Assembly (NCBI RefSeq): GCF_025642115.1
Contig: NZ_CP106753.1
Coordinates: forward strand, 2,441,501 to 2,505,500
Origin: Chitiniphilus purpureus
GTDB taxonomy: Bacteria > Pseudomonadota > Gammaproteobacteria > Burkholderiales > Chitinibacteraceae
Length of the DNA: 64,000 bases
Reading direction: 5' to 3'
A program made the translations under genes and the position numbers. The notes under the pieces were generated by a model, which saw nothing but the letters and a program-made list of their open reading frames with translations, made no database searches and was not told where the DNA came from. Every line of letters begins with the position of its first letter. The first letter of the stretch is position 1. This document shows positions 8,706-16,590 of this stretch, one piece after another.

Positions 8706-8792
8706 TGGTGCCCAGGAGAAGACTCGAACTTCCACGCCCGTGAAGGCGCTAGGACCTGAACCTAGTGCGTCTACCAATTCCGCCACCTGGGC
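8706..8792 (-). tRNA. tRNA-Leu (anticodon CAG), promoter-proximal copy
   Basis: Same 87-base sequence as the tRNA at 8564-8650, shifted by 142 bases, including encoded CCA. The 55-base spacer between copies is not conserved with tRNA sequence. The two are probably transcribed together leftward and end at the terminator near 8530. Confidence 0.96.
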
Positions 8793-8804
8793 CACGCGCT
8801 ACGC

Positions 8805-8810
8805 TAGAAT
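8805..8810 (+). promoter_or_regulatory. Candidate -10 box (TAGAAT) of rnr
   Basis: TAGAAT in the context ACGCTAGAATG, 51 bases upstream of the rnr ATG. No strong -35. The region also lies just upstream of the leftward tRNA-Leu pair, whose own promoter I cannot resolve. Confidence 0.35.
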
Positions 8811-8861
8811 GAAACCCGCGTGCTGCATGAAGAAGCCGGATTATCTGGAAACCCAAGAACA

Positions 8862-11804
8862 ATGTCAAGAAAGAACGCAAGCAAGCCTACCCCCCCCTCT
8901 GCCGATCCAACGCCCCGTCCATTGCGGGCACAAGATCCCCACCTCGCCCGCGAGTCCGAGCGCTACCCGACCCCGCTGCCATCCCGCGAATACATCCTCG
9001 AACTCGTCAAGGCCGAAGGCGCACCGTTGCCGGTGGACGAGTTCGCCACACGCCTGGACATCACTCCCGACGAACGACCGTTCTTCGAACGCAGGCTTGC
9101 CGCCATGGCGCGCGAAGGGCAATTGATGATCAACCGCAAGGGCGCGCTGTGCCTGCCCGAGAAGGTGGATCTGATCGCCGGTCGCGTACAGGGGCATCCG
9201 GACGGTTTCGGTTTCCTGGTGCCGGACGACGGCAGCGCCGATCTGTACCTTGGGCCCAGGGAGATGGACAAGGTACTGCATGGCGACCGGGTGCTGGCGC
9301 GGCAGATCGGGGTCGACCGACGCGGCCGGCCCGAAGGCGCAGTAGCCGAAGTGCTGTCGCGCGCCAATGCCGTGCTGGTCGGGCGCTTTCGCACCGAGCA
9401 CGGCGTGCATCTGGTGAGCGCCGAGGACAGGCGCATCAGCCAGGATATCCTGGTGCCGCCCAAGGAGAGCGGGCGCGCACGCGCCGGGCAGGTGGTGATG
9501 GTGGAACTGATCCAGCAGCCCGAACGTCACGTCAAGCCGATGGGGCGGGTGGTGGAGATCCTCGGCAACTACGACGATCCGGGCATGGAGATCGAGATCG
9601 CGCTGCGCAAGCACAACCTGCCGCATGTGTTCTCCGCCGAGGCACAGGCACAGGCCGATGAGGTGCCGCGCAAGGTCAAGAAAAGCGATCTGAAATCGGT
9701 ATATGGCGTGAAGCGTGAGGACCTGCGCGACCTGCCGCTGGTGACCATCGACGGCGAGACGGCGAAGGATTTCGACGACGCGGTCTACGCCGAGCCCAGG
9801 GGCAAGGGCTGGCGGCTGGTGGTGGCGATTGCCGACGTCAGCCACTACGTGCAGCCGGATGATGCGCTTGATGAGACCGCGCGTGAGCGCGGCAACTCGG
9901 TCTATTTTCCGCGCCGTGTGATCCCGATGCTGCCCGAGGCGCTCTCGAACGGCATCTGCTCGCTCAATCCCGATGTGGCGCGGCTGTGCATGGTGTGCGA
10001 CATGGAGGTGGGCGCCAAGGGGGCGATCAAGAAATACCGCTTCTACCCGGCGGTGATGCATTCGCACGCCCGCTTCACCTACACCCAGGTGTGGGACATG
10101 ATCGAGCACCCCAAGGGCCCGACCGCCCGACAGTACAAGAAACTGCTGCCGCACGTGCACGAGCTGTATGCCTTGTTCCAGGCATTCACCAAGGCGCGCG
10201 CCAAACGCGGTGCCATCGATTTCGAGACGGTGGAGACCGAGATCCGCTTCGACGATCACGGCAAGATCCGGCAGATCGTGCCGGTGCATCGCAACGATGC
10301 GCACAAGCTGATCGAGGAATGCATGCTGGCCGCCAACGTGTGTGCGGCCGACATGCTGCTCAAACACAAGCACCTCGGCCTCTTTCGTGTGCACGAGGGG
10401 CCCAACCCGGAAAAACTCGACGTGCTGCGCGAATACCTGCGCACCTGCGGGCTGATGCTGGGGGGCGAGGACGAACCCACCGCCGAGGACTATGCGCGCC
10501 TGTTGCAGCAGATCAAGGCCCGGCCGGATGCCGAGCTGTTGCAGACCATGCTGCTGCGCAGCCTGTCGCAGGCGGTGTACACCCCGGACAACAAGGGGCA
10601 CTTCGGCCTGGGCTACCCGGCCTACGCTCACTTCACCTCGCCGATCCGGCGCTATCCTGACCTGACCGTGCACCGTGCGATCAAGGCGATCCTGGCCGGC
10701 CGCAAGTACAAGCCTTCGCAGAAGTGGGATGCGCTGGGCGTGCAATGCTCGCTGACCGAACGTCGCGCGGACGACGCCAGCCGTGATGTGCTCAATTTCC
10801 TCAAGTGTTACTACATGCAGGACAAGGTCGGCGAGGTGTTCGAGGGCAGTGTGGCGGCGGTGACCAGCTTCGGCATGTTCGTGCTGCTGGATGACCTGTA
10901 TGTGGAAGGACTGGTGCACGTGTCCGAGCTTGGCAGCGATTATTTCCACTACGACGAGCGCCGCCGCGAGCTGAAGGGCGAACGCAGCGGCCAGGTCTAC
11001 AAGCTGACCGACCGGGTGCGTGTCAAGGTGGTGCGGGTGGATCTGGAGAGCAGCAAGATCGATTTCGTGCTGGCACGCGAGCCGGCCGGCATGCCGGCGC
11101 GCAGCGACCGCAACGACCGCAGCGGCGCGCGGCGTGGCAAGGCCGGTGCACCGGCGACAGCGTCTTCCGTACTGCCTGCAGCCACCGGATCGGCCGCGCG
11201 GCCGACGGCGGACAAGGGGGCCGAATCCGGCACGCCGGGCAACGCACGTGCCGCCCGGCCCGCGCCACGACAGGGCGCCGCCGACCGTGCGCCGGCCAAT
11301 GCACCCGCACCGGTGCCTGCCCCGCAGCCTGGCAAGGCGGCGGGCGGCAGCGCGCGGCACGGCAAGGTCGATGCACCGGCGACAGCGTCTGCCGTGCCGT
11401 CGGCTGCTACTGGATCGGCCGCACGGCCGGTGGCGGACAAGGGGTCCGAATCCAGGACCTCCGGCAAGGCAGGTGCTGCCCGGCCCACGCCACGACAGGG
11501 CGCCACCGACCGTACGCCGGCCAATGCACCCGCACCCGCACCGGTGCCTGCGCCGCAGCCTGGCAAGGTGGCGGACGGCGGCGGCCAGCGCAACCGACGT
11601 GCCGATACGGCCGTTCCGGCTGTTGAAACTGCTGCGGCGCCGTCCGCCGCCGCGGCCTCGGGCCGCCGCAAGCGGACGGCGGCCAAGGGCGATGCCTTGC
11701 CCGCATCGGTCGATGCCGGCACCATGGCCACACCCACTGCCGATGCCGCCGCGCCGCGGCGTGCACGGCCCACCCGCCCACGCAAATCCGGAGAAGATGC
11801 ATGA
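8862..11804 (+). CDS. rnr: Ribonuclease R with a long repetitive C-terminal tail
   Basis: A processive 3'-5' exoribonuclease that degrades structured RNA. The 980-residue protein has an N-terminal HTH-like region (about 45-100), two cold-shock-type OB folds (about 110-280) and the catalytic RNB domain, starting with TIDGETAKDFDDAVY near 295-310 (the acidic metal ligands). An S1 domain follows near 658-741, then a 240-residue tail rich in Ala, Pro, Gly and basic residues. The tail holds an internal tandem duplication. Basic low-complexity tails are normal for RNase R, but this one is unusually long. The ATG at 8862 begins MSRKNASK. The stop overlaps the GST ATG; rlmB, the frequent downstream neighbour, is absent here. 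Confidence 0.96.
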   Translation: MSRKNASKPTPPSADPTPRPLRAQDPHLARESERYPTPLPSREYILELVKAEGAPLPVDEFATRLDITPDERPFFERRLAAMAREGQLMINRKGALCLPEKVDLIAGRVQGHPDGFGFLVPDDGSADLYLGPREMDKVLHGDRVLARQIGVDRRGRPEGAVAEVLSRANAVLVGRFRTEHGVHLVSAEDRRISQDILVPPKESGRARAGQVVMVELIQQPERHVKPMGRVVEILGNYDDPGMEIEIALRKHNLPHVFSAEAQAQADEVPRKVKKSDLKSVYGVKREDLRDLPLVTIDGETAKDFDDAVYAEPRGKGWRLVVAIADVSHYVQPDDALDETARERGNSVYFPRRVIPMLPEALSNGICSLNPDVARLCMVCDMEVGAKGAIKKYRFYPAVMHSHARFTYTQVWDMIEHPKGPTARQYKKLLPHVHELYALFQAFTKARAKRGAIDFETVETEIRFDDHGKIRQIVPVHRNDAHKLIEECMLAANVCAADMLLKHKHLGLFRVHEGPNPEKLDVLREYLRTCGLMLGGEDEPTAEDYARLLQQIKARPDAELLQTMLLRSLSQAVYTPDNKGHFGLGYPAYAHFTSPIRRYPDLTVHRAIKAILAGRKYKPSQKWDALGVQCSLTERRADDASRDVLNFLKCYYMQDKVGEVFEGSVAAVTSFGMFVLLDDLYVEGLVHVSELGSDYFHYDERRRELKGERSGQVYKLTDRVRVKVVRVDLESSKIDFVLAREPAGMPARSDRNDRSGARRGKAGAPATASSVLPAATGSAARPTADKGAESGTPGNARAARPAPRQGAADRAPANAPAPVPAPQPGKAAGGSARHGKVDAPATASAVPSAATGSAARPVADKGSESRTSGKAGAARPTPRQGATDRTPANAPAPAPVPAPQPGKVADGGGQRNRRADTAVPAVETAAAPSAAAASGRRKRTAAKGDALPASVDAGTMATPTADAAAPRRARPTRPRKSGEDA
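11136..11591 (+). repeat. Tandem duplication in the RNase R tail (about 75-77 codons x 2)
   Basis: Copy 1 (11136-11360) and copy 2 (11361-11591) are 225 bases apart. Both encode the order GK..APATAS, ATGSAARP.ADKG, ARP.PRQGA.DR.PANAPAP and VPAPQPGK. Copy 2 has a 6-base insertion adding one Ala-Pro pair. The frame is kept, so the repeat only lengthens the tail. Confidence 0.85.
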
Positions 11805-12436
11805 TCGAGTTGATCCAGGTCCCGTTTTCGCATTACTGCGCCAAGGTCCGCATTGCGCTCAACGAGAAGGGGCTCGACTACCGCTGCCTACCTGTGCCGG
11901 GCGGCTGGATGGATAGCCCGGAGTACAAGACAGTCAATCCATTGGGGCGCATTCCGTTCCTGGTCGACGGCGAGGTGCGCCTGGGTGAATCGCAGGTGAT
12001 CAACGAGTATCTGGAAGAGCGCTACCCCTTGCCTGCGCTGCTGCCGGCCGATGCGGCGCAGCGCGCCCAGGTGCGCTGGCTGTGCAGCCTGCACGACAGC
12101 TACTGCGCGCCGCAGCTGTTCCGAATCTTCTTCGGCCTGCTCAACGGCAAGGACAAGACCGGGCTGGCGGCCGACTGGCAGGCGGCGCTTGCTGCGCTCG
12201 ACCTGCTCGAAGCGCGTGCCGCCGCACCGTGGCTGGCGGGCGAGACCTTCTCGCTTGCCGATTGCGCCTGGGTATTGAGCTGGATGCACGCCCAGTCGCT
12301 GGCCGGCATGCTGGGCGAGCAGTTGCATGCTGCCGAGCGTTACCCCCGCATCAGCGCATGGTACGAGCGCGCGAGCGCACGTCCCGCGGTGGCCAGCGTG
12401 CTCGAAGAGGCCCGCGCGGCGCTCGCCAAGAACTGA
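11801..12436 (+). CDS. Glutathione S-transferase family protein
   Basis: A 211-residue two-domain GST. The N-terminal thioredoxin-like half reads PFSHYCAKVRIALNEKGLDY, then NPLGRIPFLVDG and the glutathione-binding GESQVINEYLEERYP (cis-Pro and Ser motifs). The C-terminal helical domain includes FSLADCAWVLSW, the N-capping-box region of GSTs. It could be a stringent-starvation-type or detoxifying GST; the substrate cannot be told from sequence. Its ATG overlaps the rnr stop by the ATGA arrangement, so it is translationally coupled to rnr. A rho-independent terminator follows directly. Confidence 0.9.
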   Translation: MIELIQVPFSHYCAKVRIALNEKGLDYRCLPVPGGWMDSPEYKTVNPLGRIPFLVDGEVRLGESQVINEYLEERYPLPALLPADAAQRAQVRWLCSLHDSYCAPQLFRIFFGLLNGKDKTGLAADWQAALAALDLLEARAAAPWLAGETFSLADCAWVLSWMHAQSLAGMLGEQLHAAERYPRISAWYERASARPAVASVLEEARAALAKN

Positions 12437-12446
12437 TCGTCCCACC

Positions 12447-12471
12447 GGGGCCGCGTGCGGCCCCGTCTTCT
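12447..12471 (+). terminator. Rho-independent terminator after rnr-GST
   Basis: Perfect 8-bp stem GGGGCCGC / GCGGCCCC with a 2-base apparent loop (4 if the closing pair opens), then GTCTTCTTGTCT. It begins 11 bases after the GST stop. Confidence 0.75.
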
Positions 12472-12740
12472 TGTCTGTCCAACTGCTTGCTGCACTGCAC
12501 CACCTGTTCACTTACAATGACGGTGGCCTACATGTGGGACCGGATCCATGCACCGGATTCGGTCTATCCAACGGTTGATGGTGACTGTCGCTGCGCCCCC
12601 TGGTGACCCGACCCGGCGTGGCACCCCATCAAACTGAAGTGTGAGGCCATGCTAAGCTTATGGCGCGCTTCAGCATCAGGGCGGCAACCGGCCGCCCAGA
12701 CGGCGCCACCGGGAATCCAATACAGGGGAGAATCAAACAG
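12472..12740. other. Gene-free stretch before the 119-aa hypothetical gene
   Basis: The gap between genes is 304 bases. After the terminator there is a TACAAT hexamer near 12513-12518 that could be the -10 box for the next gene, but no clear -35. The remainder has no ORF with coding character and no repeat that I can see. Confidence 0.4.
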
Positions 12741-13100
12741 ATGTTCATCGTCGATCGGTCTGCTGCGCTGATCCGTCCCAAGCAGCCATTCCTGGACTGG
12801 CTCAATGGCCTGCCCGACAACGAAGTCATGCTGTCGCTGAATGATATCCGCAGCGATTGCACCGTCATCCTGGTACCCGAGGCCGTCGAGCCTGAGGACG
12901 GCATCTCCTATATCGACGATCTGGCCGACAAGCTTTTCGAGATGGAACTTGCCTCCTGGGTCGAGGACGAAGCGCTGTGGCCCAAACCACGCAATCTGAA
13001 GCTGTTTTGGGAATGGTTCGACGTGGAGATCCATCTGGGTGTGATGGACAGCGTCTCCGAGGAAATCCACAACACGCCGTCCGATCACGGCTATCACTGA
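12741..13100 (+). CDS. Conserved hypothetical acidic protein
   Basis: A 119-residue soluble-looking protein, rich in Asp, Glu and Trp, with no membrane span or signal peptide. It begins MFIVDRSAALIRPKQPFLDWLN and ends with a Trp-rich acidic segment around FWEWFDVEIHLGVMDS. I do not recognise a domain. Its codon use matches neighbours and GGGGAG lies 10 bases before the ATG, so it is very likely expressed. Similar short proteins seem to occur in other betaproteobacteria, from memory only. It precedes the SIMPL gene by 22 bases and may share its transcript. Confidence 0.8.
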   Translation: MFIVDRSAALIRPKQPFLDWLNGLPDNEVMLSLNDIRSDCTVILVPEAVEPEDGISYIDDLADKLFEMELASWVEDEALWPKPRNLKLFWEWFDVEIHLGVMDSVSEEIHNTPSDHGYH

Positions 13101-13122
13101 GCCCTATCGCAAGGAGGAATGC

Positions 13123-13836
13123 ATGCTTCGTCGCAATATCGCGCTGGCTGTACTGGCAACGCTGACCGCGGCTGGCACGGCCCGGGCCGAGCCGCTCAAC
13201 TACAACGTGGTCAATCTGGAAGCCAGCGCGCAGCGCGCGGTGAGCAACGATCTGGCAGTCGCCACCTTGTTCGTCGAGGTCAACGACAACGATCCGACGC
13301 GGCTTGCAAACAAGGTCAACCGGACGTTGGGTGCCGCACTCAAGCTGGTGAAGCAGGTGCCGGTGGTGAAGAACGAAGGTACCGGCTATGCCACGCATCC
13401 GGTCTACAACCCCAAGACCAACCGGGCTGAAGGTTGGCGCGGTCGCGGCGAACTGCGTGTTTCCAGCCGCGACTTCGAAGCCTTTTCGAAGTTGCTGGGG
13501 CAGTTGCAGCAACCGCTGGAAGGCGGACAGCCGCTGCAGCTCGCCGGCATCCACTATGCGATTTCCGACGACGCGCGCGGCCAGCTGGAAAACGAGCTGA
13601 TCGAGGAGAGCCTCAAGGCGTTCCGCCAGCGTGCCGATCTGATCAGCCGCAGCATGGCCGCCAAGGGCTGGCGCACGGTCAATCTCAACGTCAACACCCA
13701 GGCGTTGATGCCGCCACCGATGCTCAAGACCATGTCGGTGCGGTATGCGGCCGAGGCCGATGCCACGCAACCGCCGCTGGAAGGGGGCGACAGCAAGGTG
13801 ACGGTGACGGTGAACGGCAGCATCCAGGTCGAGTAG
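13123..13836 (+). CDS. SIMPL (DUF541) domain periplasmic protein
   Basis: A 237-residue exported protein. The N-terminal signal peptide has basic MLRRN, a hydrophobic core IALAVLATLTAAGTA and a likely cleavage after ARA at residue 22. The mature part matches the DUF541/SIMPL family: an early VNLEASAQRAVSNDLA strand, VYNPKTNRAEGWRGRGELRV in the middle, and a C-terminal MSVRYAAEADA and VTVTVNGSIQV. Family members are oligomeric periplasmic or outer-membrane-associated proteins, some linked to oxidative stress; the function here is unknown. AAGGAGG at 13111-13117 is a strong ribosome binding site. Confidence 0.87.
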   Translation: MLRRNIALAVLATLTAAGTARAEPLNYNVVNLEASAQRAVSNDLAVATLFVEVNDNDPTRLANKVNRTLGAALKLVKQVPVVKNEGTGYATHPVYNPKTNRAEGWRGRGELRVSSRDFEAFSKLLGQLQQPLEGGQPLQLAGIHYAISDDARGQLENELIEESLKAFRQRADLISRSMAAKGWRTVNLNVNTQALMPPPMLKTMSVRYAAEADATQPPLEGGDSKVTVTVNGSIQVE

Positions 13837-13843
13837 GGCGCCG

Positions 13844-14257
13844 GTGCACACCCAGCCGCGAGTGGTCTGTCGATTCGGCCCCTCGCGGCTTTTTGTTGTC
13901 TGGTCGATCGGGGTGCATGCGCTGGCCGCGGTGGCGGCATTGGTATTGCCGGCGCCATGGCGCTGGCCGGCCTTGGCCTGGGTCGCGGCCCTGGCGCTGC
14001 TGGGGTGGCGCACACCGCAGCCCGTTGGTGAGCTGCGCGCGCCGGGCGACGGCACGCTGTGGCTACGCGATGCGGCGGGCGAACGCCCGATCCAGCCGGC
14101 ACCCGGTTCGCTGGTCAGCCCCGCGCTGATCGTGCTGCGCTATCACGACGAGGGCGGACGGTCCCGGCGACTGGCGCTGTGGCCGGATGCCGCACCGGCC
14201 GGTGAGCTGCGCCAACTGCGCACCTGGCTGCGCTGGCGGCGCGATCCTGCCTCATGA
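13844..14257 (+). CDS. YgfX/CptA-like small membrane protein
   Basis: A 137-residue protein starting at GTG 13844, 7 bases after the SIMPL stop. The pattern fits YgfX (PF07254): an N-terminal PSRLFVVWSIGVHALAAVAA hydrophobic helix and a second span PALAWVAALALLGW, then a soluble tail with WLRDAAGERP and a C-terminal LALWPDAAPAGELRQLRTWLR. In enterobacteria YgfX pairs with SdhE/YgfY; no sdhE is nearby. Reported toxin activity in E. coli is disputed and should not be assumed. A terminator-like hairpin lies inside codons 4-16. Confidence is moderate because the family is divergent. Confidence 0.62.
   Translation: MHTQPRVVCRFGPSRLFVVWSIGVHALAAVAALVLPAPWRWPALAWVAALALLGWRTPQPVGELRAPGDGTLWLRDAAGERPIQPAPGSLVSPALIVLRYHDEGGRSRRLALWPDAAPAGELRQLRTWLRWRRDPAS
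13854..13897 (+). terminator. Terminator-like hairpin inside the YgfX-like reading frame
   Basis: Perfect 9-bp arms AGCCGCGAG (13854-13862) and CTCGCGGCT (13882-13890) separated by 19 bases, followed by TTTTGTTGT. This looks like the end of the SIMPL transcript, yet it lies just after the GTG of the next gene. Confidence 0.6.
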
Positions 14258-14294
14258 GGTCGCACGGCGCCCCGTATTGACGATCCGGCACCGC

Positions 14295-15932
14295 CTAGCT
14301 GCGCAACACCACCTGGTTGCGCCCGGCACGCTTGGCGTCGTATACCCCGCTGTCAGCTGCGGCGATCAGCGCCTCGGCGTCATGCTGGGCGGGGAAGCTG
14401 GCGATGCCGCAGCTGAAGGTGACGTGGAAGGACTCGTTTTCCCACAGGTGCTGGATATGGGCGAATGCTTCGCGCAGCTGGTTGCACAGCATCCGCGCAT
14501 CGCTGCCGGCGGTACCTGGCAGTACGATCAGGAATTCCTCGCCGCCGTAGCGCCCGATCAGGTCCACCTTGCGCAGCCGTTGCCGCAGCAGGTGCCCCAG
14601 ACTCCTGATCACACGGTCGCCCATCGGATGGCCGTAGCGGTCGTTCACCTGCTTGAAATGATCGATATCCAGCATGGCCACCGACAGCGGCGCATCCTGC
14701 CGGTGGGCGCGCTCGACTTCGAGATGGACCGCTTCCTTGATATGGGTGTGATTCAGGCAGTTGGTCAGGCTGTCGCGCGCCAGCTGCGTGCGCAGGGTCC
14801 GATGGCGTTCGGCGCGACCGACGGCGGTTGCCACCAGCAGCGCCGGGTCCAGCGGCTTGAACAGGTAGTCGTCGCCCGACTGCAGGATACGCGGCAGCAG
14901 TGCGCTGATGCGTGCTTCGGTGGAGCAGAAGACGATGGGCAGGCTCACGTAGGCGGGGTGCTGCCGGATCACGGCGGCCAGTTCCAGCCCGTCGCAGCCG
15001 GGCATGCTGATGTCCAGCAGCACGAGGTCAGGCAGGAACTCGCGCAACTGCGGCATCACCAGCAACGGATCGTTGACCACGCGCGTGGCCATGCCGGCCG
15101 CCTGCAACAGCGCCGCGTTGTATTCGGACAGCGCGACCGAGTCGTCGACGATCAGCGCCCGCAACGGTTCGAGCTGGCCGCGCCCGGCCAGGCGCTCCAG
15201 CGCATCGGCCAGCGACGGGATGTCGAGCGGCCTGGGCAGAAAGCTCTGCCCACCGGCGCGTACCGCCCGCAGTCGGGTCGGAAAGTCATCCCGGTCCGAA
15301 ATGAAGACCAGCGGCGGCAGCGGCCGTGTCCTGTGCAGCTGTGTCGCAATCCCGGCGAAGCTGTCCTCGCCTTCGTCGGACTGCATCTGCATCACGATCA
15401 GGTCAAAGCCGCCTTGCTCGATCAGCGCCGCCAGGCCGGCGGCCTCCTGGTGCAGTGTGATGCGATAGCCGAAGTGCTCGAGCTGCAGCTTGAGGGCGCG
15501 GCCTGATGCCGCATCGTGCTGGACCAGCAGCAACGCCTGGCCGGTCTGTCCGGCTGCATGCTGCCGGGCCGCACCACTGTCCGCGGATGCGGCCACCGGC
15601 GTGGGGGCCTGGGCCCGTGCCGCATGCACCGCGGCAAGCAACGGCCGCAGCGGGGCGCAGTCGGGCGGCGCCGGTGCCGCGGCAAGCCGGGTCGCTTCGC
15701 GTTCCAGCTGCAGCAGCGACTGGCCGAGCGCGTGATAGCCGAAGTTGCCGACACTGCCGGCAAGCGCATGGGCGATCCGCTTGAGCTGTTGCAGCGCGTC
15801 GGCATCGGCGGTTGCGCAGGCGGCTTCATATACGCTGTCCAGTTCGGCCAGCCGCTGCGGCAATTCCGCGTCGAACCGGCCCCGCAGCGCTTCCAGCCGG
15901 CGCTTGAACAGCGTGTTTCCGTCTTCGCTCAT
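14295..15932 (-). CDS. Diguanylate cyclase with Hpt and two receiver domains (Hpt-REC-REC-GGDEF)
   Basis: A 545-residue regulator. An N-terminal Hpt-like domain has AHALAGSVGNFG, where the usual Lys after HxL is Ala. The first receiver lacks the normal acidic pair (VQHD), has Gln at the phospho-acceptor site (IVMQMQ) and Arg in place of Lys (FLPRP), so it is probably a pseudo-receiver. The second receiver is intact: LIVDDS, VLLDISMPG, LFKPLD. The C-terminal GGDEF domain has RYGGEEFL (active site) and an RKVD inhibitory site five residues upstream, so active, feedback-controlled c-di-GMP synthesis is likely. The start at 15932 is supported by domain position. It diverges from the che operon. 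Confidence 0.92.
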   Translation of the reverse strand: MSEDGNTLFKRRLEALRGRFDAELPQRLAELDSVYEAACATADADALQQLKRIAHALAGSVGNFGYHALGQSLLQLEREATRLAAAPAPPDCAPLRPLLAAVHAARAQAPTPVAASADSGAARQHAAGQTGQALLLVQHDAASGRALKLQLEHFGYRITLHQEAAGLAALIEQGGFDLIVMQMQSDEGEDSFAGIATQLHRTRPLPPLVFISDRDDFPTRLRAVRAGGQSFLPRPLDIPSLADALERLAGRGQLEPLRALIVDDSVALSEYNAALLQAAGMATRVVNDPLLVMPQLREFLPDLVLLDISMPGCDGLELAAVIRQHPAYVSLPIVFCSTEARISALLPRILQSGDDYLFKPLDPALLVATAVGRAERHRTLRTQLARDSLTNCLNHTHIKEAVHLEVERAHRQDAPLSVAMLDIDHFKQVNDRYGHPMGDRVIRSLGHLLRQRLRKVDLIGRYGGEEFLIVLPGTAGSDARMLCNQLREAFAHIQHLWENESFHVTFSCGIASFPAQHDAEALIAAADSGVYDAKRAGRNQVVLRS

Positions 15933-16217
15933 CGATGGGCCTCTTGGCGGGGTCGTGTTTTGCAATCCGCGTGTTTCGCTTCTAAGAATGCGAAATATGG
16001 TGGAAAACGAAAGTTTTTCTCCAAAAACACGGTGCGTGCATGTCGCTGCAGGCTGTGGCGAAGGACAACCGCTGCCACGACGGCACGCATTGCCGGCGAA
16101 ACCATGTGGCCAGACGTGGGCGGCATAAAGTCGGGTAGTGCCGCGTCATCCCGGACTATGCTTCAGTGCACCCACCGCCGCATCGCAATGCCGGTAGTCC
16201 GCAACACAGGAGCAAGG
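15933..16217. other. Divergent intergenic region upstream of the che operon
   Basis: 285 bases between the GGDEF gene and cheY. The 15960-16045 part is AT-rich compared with the surroundings and holds several weak -10-like hexamers on both strands, so it probably carries both promoters. A TAAAG at about 16125 recalls a sigma-28 -35 box but no matching GCCGATAA lies at the right distance. No confident promoter call. Confidence 0.35.
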
Positions 16218-16580
16218 ATGAAGATGATTTTGTCGGTGGACGATTCGCCCTCGATCCGGCAGATGATTGCCTTTACGCTGGAGAATGCCGGTTACCGGGT
16301 CGTCCCCGCGGCCAACGGCGAAGAGGCGCTTGCACTTGCCCAATCCCAGCCGTGCCACTTGGTGATCACCGACCAGAACATGCCGGGCATGGACGGGCTG
16401 AGCCTGATCCGCGCCTTGCGCGCGTTGCCTGACTATCGCCAAGTGCCGATCCTGATGCTGACCACCGAGTCGGGTGAACAGATGAAGGCCGCGGGGCGCG
16501 CGGCCGGTGCCACCGGCTGGCTGGTCAAGCCCTTCGAGCCGCGGCGGCTGGTGGAAGTGGTGCAGCGGGTATTGCCCTAG
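16218..16580 (+). CDS. cheY: Chemotaxis response regulator CheY
   Basis: A 120-residue single receiver domain. It has SVDDSPSIRQ (acidic pair at 8-9), the phospho-acceptor Asp52 in LVITDQNMPGMDG, LTTES (switch Thr near 82-83) and WLVKPFE (Lys104). Phosphorylated CheY binds the flagellar switch to change rotation. The LVITDQNMPGMDG and TTES style is that of the cheY found inside betaproteobacterial che operons. The start ATG at 16218 has GGAG/AAGG upstream. It is the first gene of cheY-cheA-cheW-mcp-cheR-cheD-cheB and is 10 bases from cheA. Confidence 0.92.
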   Translation: MKMILSVDDSPSIRQMIAFTLENAGYRVVPAANGEEALALAQSQPCHLVITDQNMPGMDGLSLIRALRALPDYRQVPILMLTTESGEQMKAAGRAAGATGWLVKPFEPRRLVEVVQRVLP

Positions 16581-16590
16581 CCGCCAGATC

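Noticed and set aside
8865..11360. An 831-codon minus-strand frame opposite rnr
   Set aside because: Same reason; the rnr domains are unambiguous on the plus strand.
16120..16160. A sigma-28 promoter before cheY
   Set aside because: TAAAG is present but no GCCGATAA-like element lies 11 bases further on.
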